From Rhizorhabdus phycosphaerae (GTDB taxonomy: Bacteria; Pseudomonadota; Alphaproteobacteria; Sphingomonadales; Sphingomonadaceae), in contig NZ_CP049107.1 of the NCBI RefSeq assembly GCF_011044255.1, positions 1,178,001 to 1,242,000 on the forward strand: DNA of 64,000 bases, read 5' to 3'. The position numbers and the translations under genes are program-made. Below, in pieces: positions 28,037 to 36,599 of this stretch. Position 1 is the first letter of the stretch, and every line of letters begins with the position of its first letter. The notes under the pieces are model-generated. The model was not told the DNA's origin. It saw only the letters and a list, made by a program, of their open reading frames with translations, and searched no databases.

Positions 28037-28969
28037 ATGGCTTCGGGGTTGGTTGCGCTGCTCGACGATATCGCTGGACTGACGAAGCTCGCTGCCGCCT
28101 CGCTCGACGACGTCGGCGCCGCTGCGGGTAAGGCGGGATCGAAAGCTGTCGGCGTGGTGGTCGACGATGCCGCGGTCACGCCAAGCTACGTCACCGGCCT
28201 CTCACCGAAGCGGGAATTGCCGATCATCGGCAAGATCGCGGTCGGATCGCTGCGGAATAAGCTGCTCATCCTGCTACCGGTCGCGCTGCTGCTCAGCCGT
28301 TTCGCCCCTTGGGCGATAACCCCGCTTCTCATGCTGGGCGGCGCCTATCTGTGCTTCGAAGGCGCGGAGAAGGTTATCGAAGCCATCAAGGGCGGACATG
28401 AAGACGAAGACCGGCTCGCGACTATCGATGCCGAAACCTTGGAGAAACAGCAGGTTTCGGGCGCGATCCGAACCGACCTGATCCTCTCTGCAGAAATCAT
28501 GGCGATCGCGCTGGCCGAGGTGGCGTCGCTGCCGATCCTGACCATGGCCGCCGTCCTGGCTGCGGTAGGCATCGCCATCACGGTGGGCGTCTATGGCGTG
28601 GTCGCCGTGATCGTGAAGATGGACGATATCGGCCTGCACCTCGCGAAGTCGCCCGCCACACATCGGCTGGGATGCACTCTCGTCAAGGCGATGCCGGTGA
28701 TCATGCGCTGGCTGTCGATCATCGGTACTGCGGCCATGATCTGGGTCGGCGGAGGCATCCTCGTCCATGGGCTGGAGACCTTCGGCGTGGAAGCGCCCGC
28801 TCACATGATCCACCATGTGGCTTCGGTCGGCGCGGCTGCCCTGCCTGCGGTAGCCGGTGCGGTGGGCTGGCTTTTGTCAGCTGCGGGCTCCGGGCTGGTG
28901 GGGTTCGCGGTGGGCGCGCTCATCGCTGGCGCCCTCCACGCTTTGCCCCGACCGGGCAAGAAGGGCTAA
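28037..28969 (+). CDS. DUF808-family inner membrane protein (YedI-like)
   Basis: 310-aa membrane protein of the DUF808/YedI family. It opens with the typical ASGLVALLDDIAGLTKLAAASLDDV and continues DDAAVTPSYVTGL, then four or more hydrophobic segments, with the conserved GGAYLCFEGAEKVIE and GGGILVHGLETFG. Function is not established for the family. The ATG at 28037 has SD GAAAGGA; an in-frame extension upstream runs antisense to the channel gene and is rejected. Confidence 0.9.
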   Translation: MASGLVALLDDIAGLTKLAAASLDDVGAAAGKAGSKAVGVVVDDAAVTPSYVTGLSPKRELPIIGKIAVGSLRNKLLILLPVALLLSRFAPWAITPLLMLGGAYLCFEGAEKVIEAIKGGHEDEDRLATIDAETLEKQQVSGAIRTDLILSAEIMAIALAEVASLPILTMAAVLAAVGIAITVGVYGVVAVIVKMDDIGLHLAKSPATHRLGCTLVKAMPVIMRWLSIIGTAAMIWVGGGILVHGLETFGVEAPAHMIHHVASVGAAALPAVAGAVGWLLSAAGSGLVGFAVGALIAGALHALPRPGKKG

Positions 28970-29096
28970 TCGACCGGTACCAATAAATGTTTGCGGTGAA
29001 GGGCCTACGTCCCTTGCGATGTCCGCAATGACACTGAGTCGATTTCCCTAGCGTAATGGTTTATCCACAGGCTTCCATTTGTTGTGGAAGAGTAAG

Positions 29097-29504
29097 TTGC
29101 GAAACCTGCGTACCGAGGCGGCCTCCGGCCGTCCGCCCGTTATTCTCGTCGTCGACGACGAAGCGATCGTCCGCCTGCTTGCGGTGGAAGCGATCGAGGA
29201 GGCCGGCTACACGGCGGTCCAGGCCGAAGATGCCGAGGATGCTCTGCGCCTGCTCGACGCGCGGCAAATCGACGCCATCTTCACCGACATCCGGATGCCC
29301 GGGCCGATGGATGGGCTGGCGTTGGCCGCCCATGTCAGGGCGCGCTGCCCGGACATGCCGATCCTGCTGACGTCGGGCCATCGCCAGGAGGATTGTGCTT
29401 CGGCGACGGCAGGCGTGCTGTTCCTGCAAAAACCCTATCGCGCGGCGACGCTGATCGCCACATTGGCCGCCCTGCTCGACGCCCGATCGACCGTATCACG
29501 ATAG
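29097..29504 (+). CDS. Single-domain response regulator (CheY-like)
   Basis: 135-aa receiver domain with no output domain. The acidic pair is Asp20-Asp21 (LVVDDE), the phosphoacceptor Asp64 (FTDIRMPGP), followed by the conserved Ser/Thr in LLTSGH and Lys in LQKPYR. I chose the TTG at 29097 because GGAAG lies six bases upstream; TTG codons at 29079 or 29082 are alternatives. No histidine kinase is adjacent, so it is an orphan, a form common in sphingomonads, including in stress signalling. Confidence 0.88.
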   Translation: MRNLRTEAASGRPPVILVVDDEAIVRLLAVEAIEEAGYTAVQAEDAEDALRLLDARQIDAIFTDIRMPGPMDGLALAAHVRARCPDMPILLTSGHRQEDCASATAGVLFLQKPYRAATLIATLAALLDARSTVSR

Positions 29505-29825
29505 GGCGCTTCGGCTGCACCGAGCGCGAAGCGAGTATTTAGGGGCGGCGTTGTTACGGCAACGCTTAGGACTGCCGTCGGTGGAGCCAAAAAGTCCCCC
29601 ATGATCCTCGCCTCCGTGAACAGGCTCTCGCCGGACCACAGCCCGACGGGTGCTTATGCAGCCATGATCTCGCTCGCGATGATGGCTCCAATTTGCTATG
29701 GAGTCAGCAGGGCATAATTCCGCGCACTTGGGGGCGGCTTGTGCTTGAGCGTGCCCCGCCCCGCCATCCTCCAGGGCGGGGCGTCACCGCTCTCCTTATC
29801 TCCGGTAGCACTGCCTCTTCGAAAA
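29505..29825. other. Intergenic region between convergent genes, with GC hairpin
   Basis: 321 bases between the response regulator and the convergent sugar dehydrogenase. A 9-bp perfect stem GCCCCGCCC (29753-29761) / GGGCGGGGC (29774-29782) probably works as a terminator for the minus-strand gene region or both. A hairpin with CGCTTCG / CGAAGCG arms lies just after the regulator stop (about 29509-29535). A 38-codon open frame (29601-29717) is present but has no SD and is not called. Confidence 0.5.
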
Positions 29826-30938
29826 TCAGCCTAGCGGGACCAGTCGCAACAGCTTCGCGTCTTTGCCGTCTTCGAGCACATATAGCGCTCCGTCCGGGGC
29901 CTCGGCGATTGCACGGATGCGCTCGCCCATCGCGTAGCGGGCGACCTCCGCCGAACGTTCCATGCCCAGGTCGACGACGACGATCATCTTGCCCGACAGG
30001 GCGCTGATGATCGCCTTGCCCCGCCAGTTCGGGAACAGCTTGCCCTTGTAAATCGCCATGTCGGAGGGCGAGATGGAGGGGTTCCAGCTCACTCGCGGCG
30101 CCTCGAGGTCGGGCCGGGTGGGATGATCCGGAATGGGGCGCCCATCATAATGGTCGCCGTTGGATACCAGTGGCCAGCCATAGTTGCGGCCGGGCAAGAC
30201 AACATTGATCTCGTCGCCACCCTTGGGTCCCATCTCGACCTCCCAAAGGCGTCCCTCGGCATCGAAATCCAGCCCCAGCGGGTTGCGATGCCCATAGCTC
30301 CACACGGCCGCGTCGAAGCCTTGCGTCGCCAGCGGGTTGCCGGCAGCCGGCTTTCCGTCGCGGTTCAGCCGCAGGACTTTGCCGAGCGTCGCCTTGGGGT
30401 CCTGCGCGGGCGTGAATTTCTGCCTCTCCCCCAGCGAGAGAAAAAGATGGCCCTGGGCATCGAAGGCGATACGCCCGGCATAGTGACCGCCCGTCATCAA
30501 GGGCTTCGCCTTGAACAGAACCACCGGATCAAGAAGCCGGTTGCCTTCCAGCCTGGCGCGGAGGAGTTCGATCCCATTGGGCGTGCCCGCAGAGGAATAA
30601 GTGAAATAGATCAGGCCATTGCGCGCAAAGCCTGGATCGACGGCAATCGCGCCGAGCGCGCCCTGCCCGTCGGAATTCACCGACGGCACTCCGCTGATCT
30701 CGGATCGGCGGCGCCCGTCGCTCGACAGCAGCAGCAGCCGGCCCGCCTTTTCCGTCACGAGAAGGCGCCCGTCGGGAAGAAAGGCCATCCCCCAGGGCTT
30801 GTCGAACCGCGCAATTTCCTGCGCTTTAAAGGGTTTGTCGGCAAATGGACGTTCGGTGGTTATCGCCGCCTGATCGGCATAAGCAGGGAAGGCGAGCGTG
30901 GAACAGACCAGCCCCGCCAGTAGAAACAGCTTCTGCAT
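29826..30938 (-). CDS. PQQ-dependent sugar dehydrogenase (aldose type)
   Basis: 370-aa periplasmic beta-propeller protein of the Asd/YliI family of soluble PQQ-dependent aldose dehydrogenases. The signal peptide (QKLFLLAGLVCSTLAFPAYA) is cleaved near residue 20. FDKPWGMAFLPDGRLLVTEK is the typical first blade, and HYAGRIAFDAQGHLFLSLGER, SYGHRNPLGLDFD and MGPKGGDEINV are family blocks. The ATG at 30938 has SD AGGAGG. It would oxidise aldose sugars when supplied with PQQ. No PQQ synthesis genes are visible here. Confidence 0.93.
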   Translation of the reverse strand: MQKLFLLAGLVCSTLAFPAYADQAAITTERPFADKPFKAQEIARFDKPWGMAFLPDGRLLVTEKAGRLLLLSSDGRRRSEISGVPSVNSDGQGALGAIAVDPGFARNGLIYFTYSSAGTPNGIELLRARLEGNRLLDPVVLFKAKPLMTGGHYAGRIAFDAQGHLFLSLGERQKFTPAQDPKATLGKVLRLNRDGKPAAGNPLATQGFDAAVWSYGHRNPLGLDFDAEGRLWEVEMGPKGGDEINVVLPGRNYGWPLVSNGDHYDGRPIPDHPTRPDLEAPRVSWNPSISPSDMAIYKGKLFPNWRGKAIISALSGKMIVVVDLGMERSAEVARYAMGERIRAIAEAPDGALYVLEDGKDAKLLRLVPLG

Positions 30939-30992
30939 CGGAAAGCCTCCTGTCGCGACAGACAACCCTCGACCCGGCATAGGGTTGCCGAC

Positions 30993-31427
30993 TCAGCGCT
31001 TCATTGCATCCGGCTTCAACACCGACGACTTGCGCTTCTCGTCGGCGGGCGGGACATTGGTGATGGTCGCCGCATATTCCGCGAACAGTACCAGCAGCCA
31101 GATCTCCACGCCCCGCCACTGCCCGCTGAAGATGCTCGATCCTACGTCGAGCAGCAGCATGACGAGGGCCAGCATCCGGAACCAGCGCATGCTGAACGCC
31201 GGGATGTCGGCGCGCATCGACGCGGTGAACATCATGAACAGGCTGAACAGCCCAGCGATGATCTGCGACGTGAGCGAGGTGGCGATCCGCAGCTGGTCGA
31301 GCGCGGTGATGAACCAGAACAGGCGCGATACGGCATATTGAGATTGCCGGGTCACCTGGCAGAATTTCACGATCGGCGGGACGAAGAGGGTCTTGCCGAT
31401 CCAGACGTCGAGATCGATCAGGGTCAT
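30993..31427 (-). CDS. Hypothetical membrane protein
   Basis: 144-aa protein with three to four hydrophobic segments (for example SQIIAGLFSLFMMFTASM and MLALVMLLLDVGSSIF) and a charged C-terminal tail. The chosen ATG (31427) opens MTLIDLDVWIGKTL; a GTG 27 bases earlier is possible. It lies 54 bases upstream of the sugar dehydrogenase on the same strand and could be co-transcribed. I do not recognise a family. It is probably an inner membrane protein. Confidence 0.72.
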   Translation of the reverse strand: MTLIDLDVWIGKTLFVPPIVKFCQVTRQSQYAVSRLFWFITALDQLRIATSLTSQIIAGLFSLFMMFTASMRADIPAFSMRWFRMLALVMLLLDVGSSIFSGQWRGVEIWLLVLFAEYAATITNVPPADEKRKSSVLKPDAMKR

Positions 31428-31537
31428 ATCCGGCCTATAGCAGGAGTTGACCACGCTGCCACCCGCCGCTCGATCGCTCCCTCTATCGCCACGCCCCGCT
31501 TGATGCTACGCCTCTGGCGTCGTGCGGTGGAGTTCGC

Positions 31538-32260
31538 ATGGTGGGGGTTATGTTGCGTATGTTCAGAATGGCCGTCCTGGCACTTGCAGCCTTTATCGCC
31601 CACACGTCGGCCGAGGCTGCGATCACTCTATCGGTATCCGCGCCCGGTTCGGCATCGGCAGGGCTGTCCGGCTACAGCTTCGGCGTCGCCAACCTCGACG
31701 CGCTGTCCAACGGGCCGACCTCGTTCAACTTCGTCGGAACATCGATCACCGGCGCGACCACCGAGGGGTTCATCAACATCGGTTCGGCCAATGTCTATGG
31801 CGGCGCGAATGGTACAGGGCAGTTCGGCACCATCAACGGCAGCCCCGCGACGATCCAGCTGTCGCAGTCGGTAAACTATTTCGGCCTGTGGGGTTCGGCC
31901 CTGGACGGCAACAACACCGTTGCCCTGTATAATGATGACAACCTGCTGGGCAGCTACTCGCTCCAGTCGGTGCTGCAGGGCGATCCGACGTTCAGCAACA
32001 GCTACTATGGGAACCCCTTCGGCGGCGGCAATGGCGGCGAGCTTTATGCCTTCTTCAACTTCGCCAGCGACAGCGCCTTCAATCGAATCCAGCTCATCCA
32101 GAATGGGGGCGGCGGGTTCGAGTTCGACAATCTGACGGTCGGCACCGCCGTCGTCAGCACCGCACCCGAGCCGGCCAGCTGGGCGATGTTCATCCTCGGC
32201 TTCGGGCTGATCGGCCAATGCCTGCGCCGCCGCCGCTCGGCGTCGGCAGCCCTCGCCTGA
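31538..32260 (+). CDS. PEP-CTERM (PEPxxWA) sorting-signal protein
   Basis: 240-aa secreted protein: signal peptide (FRMAVLALAAFIAHTSAEA), a beta-rich Gly/Asn/Ser-rich middle, and a C-terminal sorting tail with APEPASWAMFILGFGLIG and a short Arg cluster (CLRRRRS). This is the PEPxxW-CTERM signal processed by exosortase/archaeosortase-like enzymes, which must be encoded elsewhere. SD GGTGGAG sits five bases before the ATG. The middle domain resembles those of other PEP-CTERM proteins; its role, probably in extracellular matrix or polysaccharide, is inferred. Confidence 0.9.
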   Translation: MVGVMLRMFRMAVLALAAFIAHTSAEAAITLSVSAPGSASAGLSGYSFGVANLDALSNGPTSFNFVGTSITGATTEGFINIGSANVYGGANGTGQFGTINGSPATIQLSQSVNYFGLWGSALDGNNTVALYNDDNLLGSYSLQSVLQGDPTFSNSYYGNPFGGGNGGELYAFFNFASDSAFNRIQLIQNGGGGFEFDNLTVGTAVVSTAPEPASWAMFILGFGLIGQCLRRRRSASAALA

Positions 32261-32315
32261 GCCCGCGCCGCAACGGCGAAGGGCTCAGGCTGATCCAGGC
32301 CCCCCGCTTTCCCCG

Positions 32316-34142
32316 TCAGCGCGCCAGGCCGGCCTGACTCCGGCGGTCCACCAGCTGCTCCATGACCGTCAGCGGCATCGCGCCGTTCTTGAGGACGTCG
32401 TGGAACTGACGGATGTCGAAGCGGTCGCCCAGCAGCTTCTCCGCCTTTTCCCGCGCCCGCACCCAGGCCATGTGCCCGACCTTGTACGAACAGGCCTGGC
32501 CGGGCTGGGTGCAATAACGCTCGACTTCACGCTGTGACCGTGGTGCCGCGAAACCGGTCGTTTCCACCATATAGGCGGTTGCCCTGTCGCGATCCCAGCG
32601 CTTCGTGTGGATCCCCGTGTCGACGACCAGGCGGGCCGCTCGGAACAAGAAGGACTGGAGATAACCGGCGCGCTCCACCGGGTCGGCATAGCCGCCGAGC
32701 TCATCGGCGAGCTGTTCGGCATAGAGCGCCCATCCCTCGCTATAGGCACCGAAGAAACTGATCTTGCGCAGCGTCGGAATGTCCTTCGATTCCTGGGCAA
32801 GACTGATCTGCAGATGGTGGCCTGGCACACCCTCATGGTAGGTCAGCGCAGGAAGCGTATATTTCGGCCAGTCGCCGACATCCTTCAGGTTGATGAAATA
32901 GATGGCAGGACGGGAGCCATCGAGGGTCGCGCGCTTGTAATAGCCGTTGGATGCGCCGTCCTGTATCTCCACCGGCACCGCGCGGATCTCCAGCGCCGCC
33001 GTCGGCACATGTGAGAAATAGCGACCGAGCTTCGCATACATGCCTTGTACGCCCTCGTTGAGCGATGCGATCAGGGCCGCGCGCCCGGCAGCGTCATTGG
33101 CGTAGAGCTGTTTCGGATCCTTGTTGAGGGCCGTCAGGCGTTCGCCGACCCCGCCCTGGGTAAAGCCTTGCGATTTGAGGATCGCGTCGAGCTCCGCGCT
33201 GATCTCCGCCACCTGTTCGAGGCCCATGCGGTGAACCTCGTCGGGGGAGAAGCTGGTGGTCGTCGCCTGTGCCAATGCGGCCGCATAGAGTGCCTCCCCG
33301 TCCGGAAGGCGCCAGACGCCCGCACCGGGGCGCGTCGTCCGCCGCAAGTCGGTCATCAAGGCGATCTGGCGATCAAGCGCCGGGTAGATGCGCTGCTCCA
33401 CCAGACGGGCCGCGACGGTCGCGAAATCGCCCTCGATGCCCTTTTCGGTCGCCCGGCGCTGGAGGGAGCGAACGAGCGGACTCTGGTCCGCAGGCACGTC
33501 ACGCAGCTTGCGAAGCTGCCCGAGCGTGAGGTCCACCGAGAAATCCGGCGCGGTGAAACCCCGCTCGGACCGCGCGCGCTGGACTTGAGTGTCCACGTCG
33601 AGAACGGGACCGAAGGCGTCGAGGCGCGCCAGATAGGCTTCGCAATCTGTGCGATCCGCGATCACATGCGCGTCGTTGAGGAAGTCGGGAACGCTGAAAT
33701 AGGCCCCGCCCTGCTGGAATATCCGATAGGGCCGGATGACGCTGTCGATGCCAAAGCGCTCAGGCGCGACCGTGGCATTGCGCAGGGAATAGAGGACGAT
33801 CTCGCGATTGAGCGCTGCGGCTTCGGACAGATTTGCGGCAGGAAAGGCTTCCAGCTGGGCCAGGCGCCGCTTCGTACGCGCCAGGTCGCGACGCATCTCT
33901 TCGTCGCTATTGTCGTCGAGGCGGCGCTTCGCACCGGCGCGGGCCCCCTTGTCGAAACCCAGCGCAGTGCAGAATTCCGGCGAGCTGTCGAGCGCCTCGA
34001 CGAAAATCTCGTCGAACAGGGCATTCAGCTTCGCGTCGTCTGCCGCGGCGGGGCCTGCGGTGGCGGCAGACGCGCCACCAGAGCGGAGCCCAGCGATGAC
34101 GGCAGCGACGCCAGCCGAAGCGATGAACCTACGACGATCCAT
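32316..34142 (-). CDS. Tat-exported DUF885-family peptidase-like protein
   Basis: 608-aa DUF885 protein. The signal (DRRRFIASAGVAAVIAGL) has a twin-arginine motif, so it is likely exported folded. The key block is YHEGVPGHHLQ, with H-E-x-x-x-x-H spacing typical of this metallopeptidase-like family, followed by SEGWALYAEQLADELG, a second conserved block. The ATG at 34142 has SD GGAGAGGAT. Activity and substrate are unproven for the family; a zinc peptidase role is the usual inference. Confidence 0.92.
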   Translation of the reverse strand: MDRRRFIASAGVAAVIAGLRSGGASAATAGPAAADDAKLNALFDEIFVEALDSSPEFCTALGFDKGARAGAKRRLDDNSDEEMRRDLARTKRRLAQLEAFPAANLSEAAALNREIVLYSLRNATVAPERFGIDSVIRPYRIFQQGGAYFSVPDFLNDAHVIADRTDCEAYLARLDAFGPVLDVDTQVQRARSERGFTAPDFSVDLTLGQLRKLRDVPADQSPLVRSLQRRATEKGIEGDFATVAARLVEQRIYPALDRQIALMTDLRRTTRPGAGVWRLPDGEALYAAALAQATTTSFSPDEVHRMGLEQVAEISAELDAILKSQGFTQGGVGERLTALNKDPKQLYANDAAGRAALIASLNEGVQGMYAKLGRYFSHVPTAALEIRAVPVEIQDGASNGYYKRATLDGSRPAIYFINLKDVGDWPKYTLPALTYHEGVPGHHLQISLAQESKDIPTLRKISFFGAYSEGWALYAEQLADELGGYADPVERAGYLQSFLFRAARLVVDTGIHTKRWDRDRATAYMVETTGFAAPRSQREVERYCTQPGQACSYKVGHMAWVRAREKAEKLLGDRFDIRQFHDVLKNGAMPLTVMEQLVDRRSQAGLAR

Positions 34143-34223
34143 GAGATATCCTCTCCGAAAACACTGTGCTGACAATAGTGTAGAGAGGGGAACGCCGCTT
34201 TGCCAGTCGTCGGCAAGCGGTTC

Positions 34224-35006
34224 TCATGGATCGAGGCGGACCACCGAAACGCGTTGTTCGACCAGTTCGGCGCTGCCGAAGACGGTCATGAAGGCGATGT
34301 CTGTCGCGTCCCGCCCGACGGCGATACGAGCAAGACCGTCGAGCGGGGCAAGGCCGGTCGGATCGACGAGATACCACTCGCCCGCCAGCCAGATTTCGAC
34401 GACCGCGTGAAAATCCGGCGGGTCCAGATCCAGCGCATAGGCAGAGACGACCCGTGCCGGCACGCCTGCTGCCCGCGCAAAGGCAGTGAGGAGGTGCGCG
34501 AAGTCCCTGCACACGCCGCGACGGGACACGAAGGCGTCGACCGCCGTCGTCGTCCCGTCACTCGAGCCGATGCTATAGTCCATATGCTCGCGCACCCAGT
34601 CGGCCATGGCGACGATCTTCGCTCCATGCGGATCGCCGGGGAACTGGCGGTCGACGAAAGCCTCGAAACGATCGGATTCGCAGTAGCGGCTGGGCCACAG
34701 ATAGGGGATCACGCCGGGCGGCAGATCCCGGCGGGGCGTAATGGGCAACGCCTCGATCGGAGATGCGCGCCGGAACAGCTCGACTTCTGCCGTGTATAGC
34801 GCTTCGACGGCGCCTTCGACCCGCATCCAGGTGCGCCGCCCGATCCCTTCCTCTCCCGCTATGGGGCGAAGTTCACCGCTTCCCGAAACGGTCAGCAAAT
34901 CCGTGATCAGCCGCTGATCCTCCATCTGCGCGACTTCTATCGCCAGCAGCACATCCGCAGGCTCCGTGAAATTGTAGCGAAGATGGGACTCGATCCCGAT
35001 GCGCAT
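34224..35006 (-). CDS. Transglutaminase-like cysteine protein
   Basis: 260-aa protein with an N-terminal beta domain and a transglutaminase-like core. The catalytic triad is readable: Cys in RRGVCRDFAHL (about residue 168), His in DFHAVVEIWL, Asp in LVDPTGLAP. Such proteins are often cytoplasmic peptidases or amidases. It stands 81 bases upstream of the DUF885 gene on the same strand. No signal peptide is visible. Confidence 0.88.
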   Translation of the reverse strand: MRIGIESHLRYNFTEPADVLLAIEVAQMEDQRLITDLLTVSGSGELRPIAGEEGIGRRTWMRVEGAVEALYTAEVELFRRASPIEALPITPRRDLPPGVIPYLWPSRYCESDRFEAFVDRQFPGDPHGAKIVAMADWVREHMDYSIGSSDGTTTAVDAFVSRRGVCRDFAHLLTAFARAAGVPARVVSAYALDLDPPDFHAVVEIWLAGEWYLVDPTGLAPLDGLARIAVGRDATDIAFMTVFGSAELVEQRVSVVRLDP

Positions 35007-35068
35007 GAAGCCTCCGACGTGGGAATATGGCGTCAGGACAACGGACAGCGCCCAAAGTTCCGTGGCGT

Positions 35069-35162
35069 TAGAGCATTTTCAAGGTGATCGGATGCGGTCG
35101 AAGGCTCGGAAAATGCGGCGTCGAGAACATGGAGCTCATTCACCCATGGTGAAAGTGCTCTA
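35069..35162. repeat. MITE-like element with imperfect terminal inverted repeats
   Basis: Left end TAGAGCATTTTCA (35069-35081) and right end TGAAAGTGCTCTA (35150-35162) are inverted copies with one mismatch; GGTGA follows inside both. Within, GCATTTTC (35073) and GAAAATGC (35109) also pair, so the 94-base element can fold. The right end supplies the TAG stop codon of the gene at 35160-35807. A partial copy of the left end is at 27897. Such TAGAGC...GCTCTA elements are known as intergenic repeats in alphaproteobacteria. Confidence 0.55.
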
Positions 35163-35807
35163 GCAGATCACGGCCAGTCCGTGGACGGCGGCCGCCATCC
35201 GTCGGCGGTCCTCCTCGCCGGCTACGCCACCGGTGCGTCGGGCCGCCAGGAGGCGATCGAGCCAAAGCGGGCCAAACTCGAAATGATGGTCGATGCACAG
35301 GCTCTCGACAGCGCGGCGTATGTCGCGACCGCAGGCGTCCAGGCTCGCCAGACGGCGATTGAGCGCAGCTTCCAGCTGGGCCGCGCGATCGCTTTCAACC
35401 TCCACCGGTCTGCCTACCACCCCTCGGCCCACAAGCTCCCGATACAAGCCGCCGCTCGGCGCCAGGGCTGCATAATGGACCCAGTAGAGCTTGAACAAAG
35501 TACGCCCGGCGTCGCGCAGCGTCTCTGCGGGGTGCACATGATGCTCGAGCAAGCCGGCGAGAAAGGCTCGGCCGACCGCATCGACCGCCTGACCATGGTC
35601 GCGCCCGCGCGCCAGACCGGCGGCGGCTTCCTCGGCCTGCCCCATCCGCCAGAGTCGGGCGGTGGCCGGATCGAGCTCCCCTGCCCTGCGCGCACGGTGA
35701 AGCCGGAGCTCGGCCGTGCCGGCGTCGATGCGCGGCGCGGCGCCCCCCTTCAGTCGGCCGCTCGCCGTACGCAGGCCCGCCTGTCTTTTCCGTCCCGGCC
35801 TTCCCAT
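35160..35807 (-). CDS. Hypothetical helical protein next to XRE gene
   Basis: 215-aa basic, largely helical protein I do not recognise. It opens MGRPGRKRQAG, a charged start that could contact nucleic acid. The middle has ETLRDAGRTLFKLYWVHYAALA, reminiscent of small prophage-associated helical proteins. The ATG at 35807 has SD GGGAG. The stop codon TAG falls inside a terminal inverted repeat (35150-35162), so the C-terminus may have been set by insertion of that element. It is divergent from the XRE-type gene, with 93 bases between, an arrangement typical of regulator pairs. Confidence 0.7.
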   Translation of the reverse strand: MGRPGRKRQAGLRTASGRLKGGAAPRIDAGTAELRLHRARRAGELDPATARLWRMGQAEEAAAGLARGRDHGQAVDAVGRAFLAGLLEHHVHPAETLRDAGRTLFKLYWVHYAALAPSGGLYRELVGRGVVGRPVEVESDRAAQLEAALNRRLASLDACGRDIRRAVESLCIDHHFEFGPLWLDRLLAARRTGGVAGEEDRRRMAAAVHGLAVIC

Positions 35808-35900
35808 GTCGCATCTCCCATTTGACGAAGAACTTGCACAATTCGATTCAAGATTTACTGACTGTCCGCCCGCTTCCTCCCCTCCGCTAAGAGGATCGCC

Positions 35901-36407
35901 ATGGACCGTCCCCACGAACGCCTTCGCTCGCTGCGCGCCCGCTCGGGCCTTTCCATGCGCGCCTTCGCCGCGATGCTCGGGTCGCCGCTCGACAAGCGCT
36001 ACGCCTATTATGAGGAGAAGCGCTTCGCAGGCCCGCTGCCCGTCGACGCCGCGCGCAGGATTGCCGCCGCGCTTCAGCCGTTCGGAGTGGACGCCGTCGA
36101 GATTTTCGAGCTGGCGGGTCTGTCGCAGGACCAGAGCGAAGCGGAAGCGGTCGCCGAGCCAGAGTTCCAGCAGATCCTGCTTCCGGTCGCCCTGCCTAAT
36201 GCAGCAGCGCTGACCCGGATGTTCGAAACGCTGCTGGAGGATCAACTGCCCGGAGAGCAGCGCGACGCGCTTGCCCGAATGCTCGCCTTGCGGCTGCCAA
36301 CCGCGCTTCAGCGCGCAGCCTCTTCATCGCCTGTTCCGGCCCGGCTGACGCGCGCCGGAGCCGCTGCACCTCCTGCCAGGCATCATCGGCCTCGCCCGCG
36401 CGGATAG
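35901..36407 (+). CDS. XRE-family helix-turn-helix regulator
   Basis: 168-aa protein with an N-terminal XRE/cI-type helix-turn-helix at about residues 5-65 (LRSLRARSGLSMRAFAAML, then VDAARRIAAALQPFGV). The remainder is helical with an acidic centre, without the peptidase domain of phage LexA-like repressors. Its last ~30 residues are Pro/Arg-rich, and the gene's end overlaps the 3' part of the convergent SOS-box ORF. It is probably the regulator of this small patch. Confidence 0.82.
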   Translation: MDRPHERLRSLRARSGLSMRAFAAMLGSPLDKRYAYYEEKRFAGPLPVDAARRIAAALQPFGVDAVEIFELAGLSQDQSEAEAVAEPEFQQILLPVALPNAAALTRMFETLLEDQLPGEQRDALARMLALRLPTALQRAASSSPVPARLTRAGAAAPPARHHRPRPRG

Positions 36408-36477
36408 CGCAGCCGATCTCGCAGGCCGGACATCCGAGACTACAGGCAGGCGTGGACCGATAGACCATAGGGCTCAT
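36196..36477 (-). CDS. Small cysteine-rich ORF directly behind a LexA box
   Basis: 93-aa predicted protein with a cluster of four cysteines (CSLGCPACEIGC) near the N-terminus, suggesting a metal or Fe-S site, followed by a charged helical region. A perfect alphaproteobacterial LexA box lies 17 bases before the ATG, and GGAG is placed seven bases upstream as SD. Third codon positions are mainly G or C over the first ~60 codons. The 3' two thirds overlap the XRE gene on the other strand, which lowers certainty. If real it would be induced by DNA damage. Confidence 0.5.
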   Translation of the reverse strand: MSPMVYRSTPACSLGCPACEIGCAIRAGEADDAWQEVQRLRRASAGPEQAMKRLRAEARLAAARRAFGQARRAALRAVDPPAAFRTSGSALLH

Positions 36478-36494
36478 CGACTCGCTCCATATAT

Positions 36495-36509
36495 GTTCTT
36501 TTTTTGTTC
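36495..36509. promoter_or_regulatory. Perfect alphaproteobacterial LexA (SOS) box
   Basis: GTTC-TTTTTTT-GTTC, an exact GTTC-N7-GTTC direct repeat, the LexA operator of alphaproteobacteria. It lies 17 bases upstream of the minus-strand ORF ending at 36196 and inside an AT-rich stretch suitable for a promoter. No plus-strand gene starts close by, so the minus-strand small gene is the natural target. Confidence 0.65.
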
Positions 36510-36556
36510 TATTTCGATACGGTGCGGGTGTCTAGGATTTTTCCTATCCATCTCAC

Positions 36557-36584
36557 AAAAAAAGGGCCCGGCATGTCCGGGCCC
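36557..36584 (-). terminator. Intrinsic terminator for the gene at 36600-36839
   Basis: Perfect 8-bp stem GGGCCCGG / CCGGGCCC with a five-base loop, followed on the minus strand by seven T (AAAAAAA on the plus strand at 36557-36563). It begins 16 bases after the stop of the minus-strand 79-aa gene. This is the clearest Rho-independent terminator in the window. Confidence 0.9.
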
Positions 36585-36599
36585 TCGCATGAGGCGGGA

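Noticed and set aside
29601-29717. 38-codon open frame in the intergenic region
   Set aside because: No SD at proper distance and no relative in the window.
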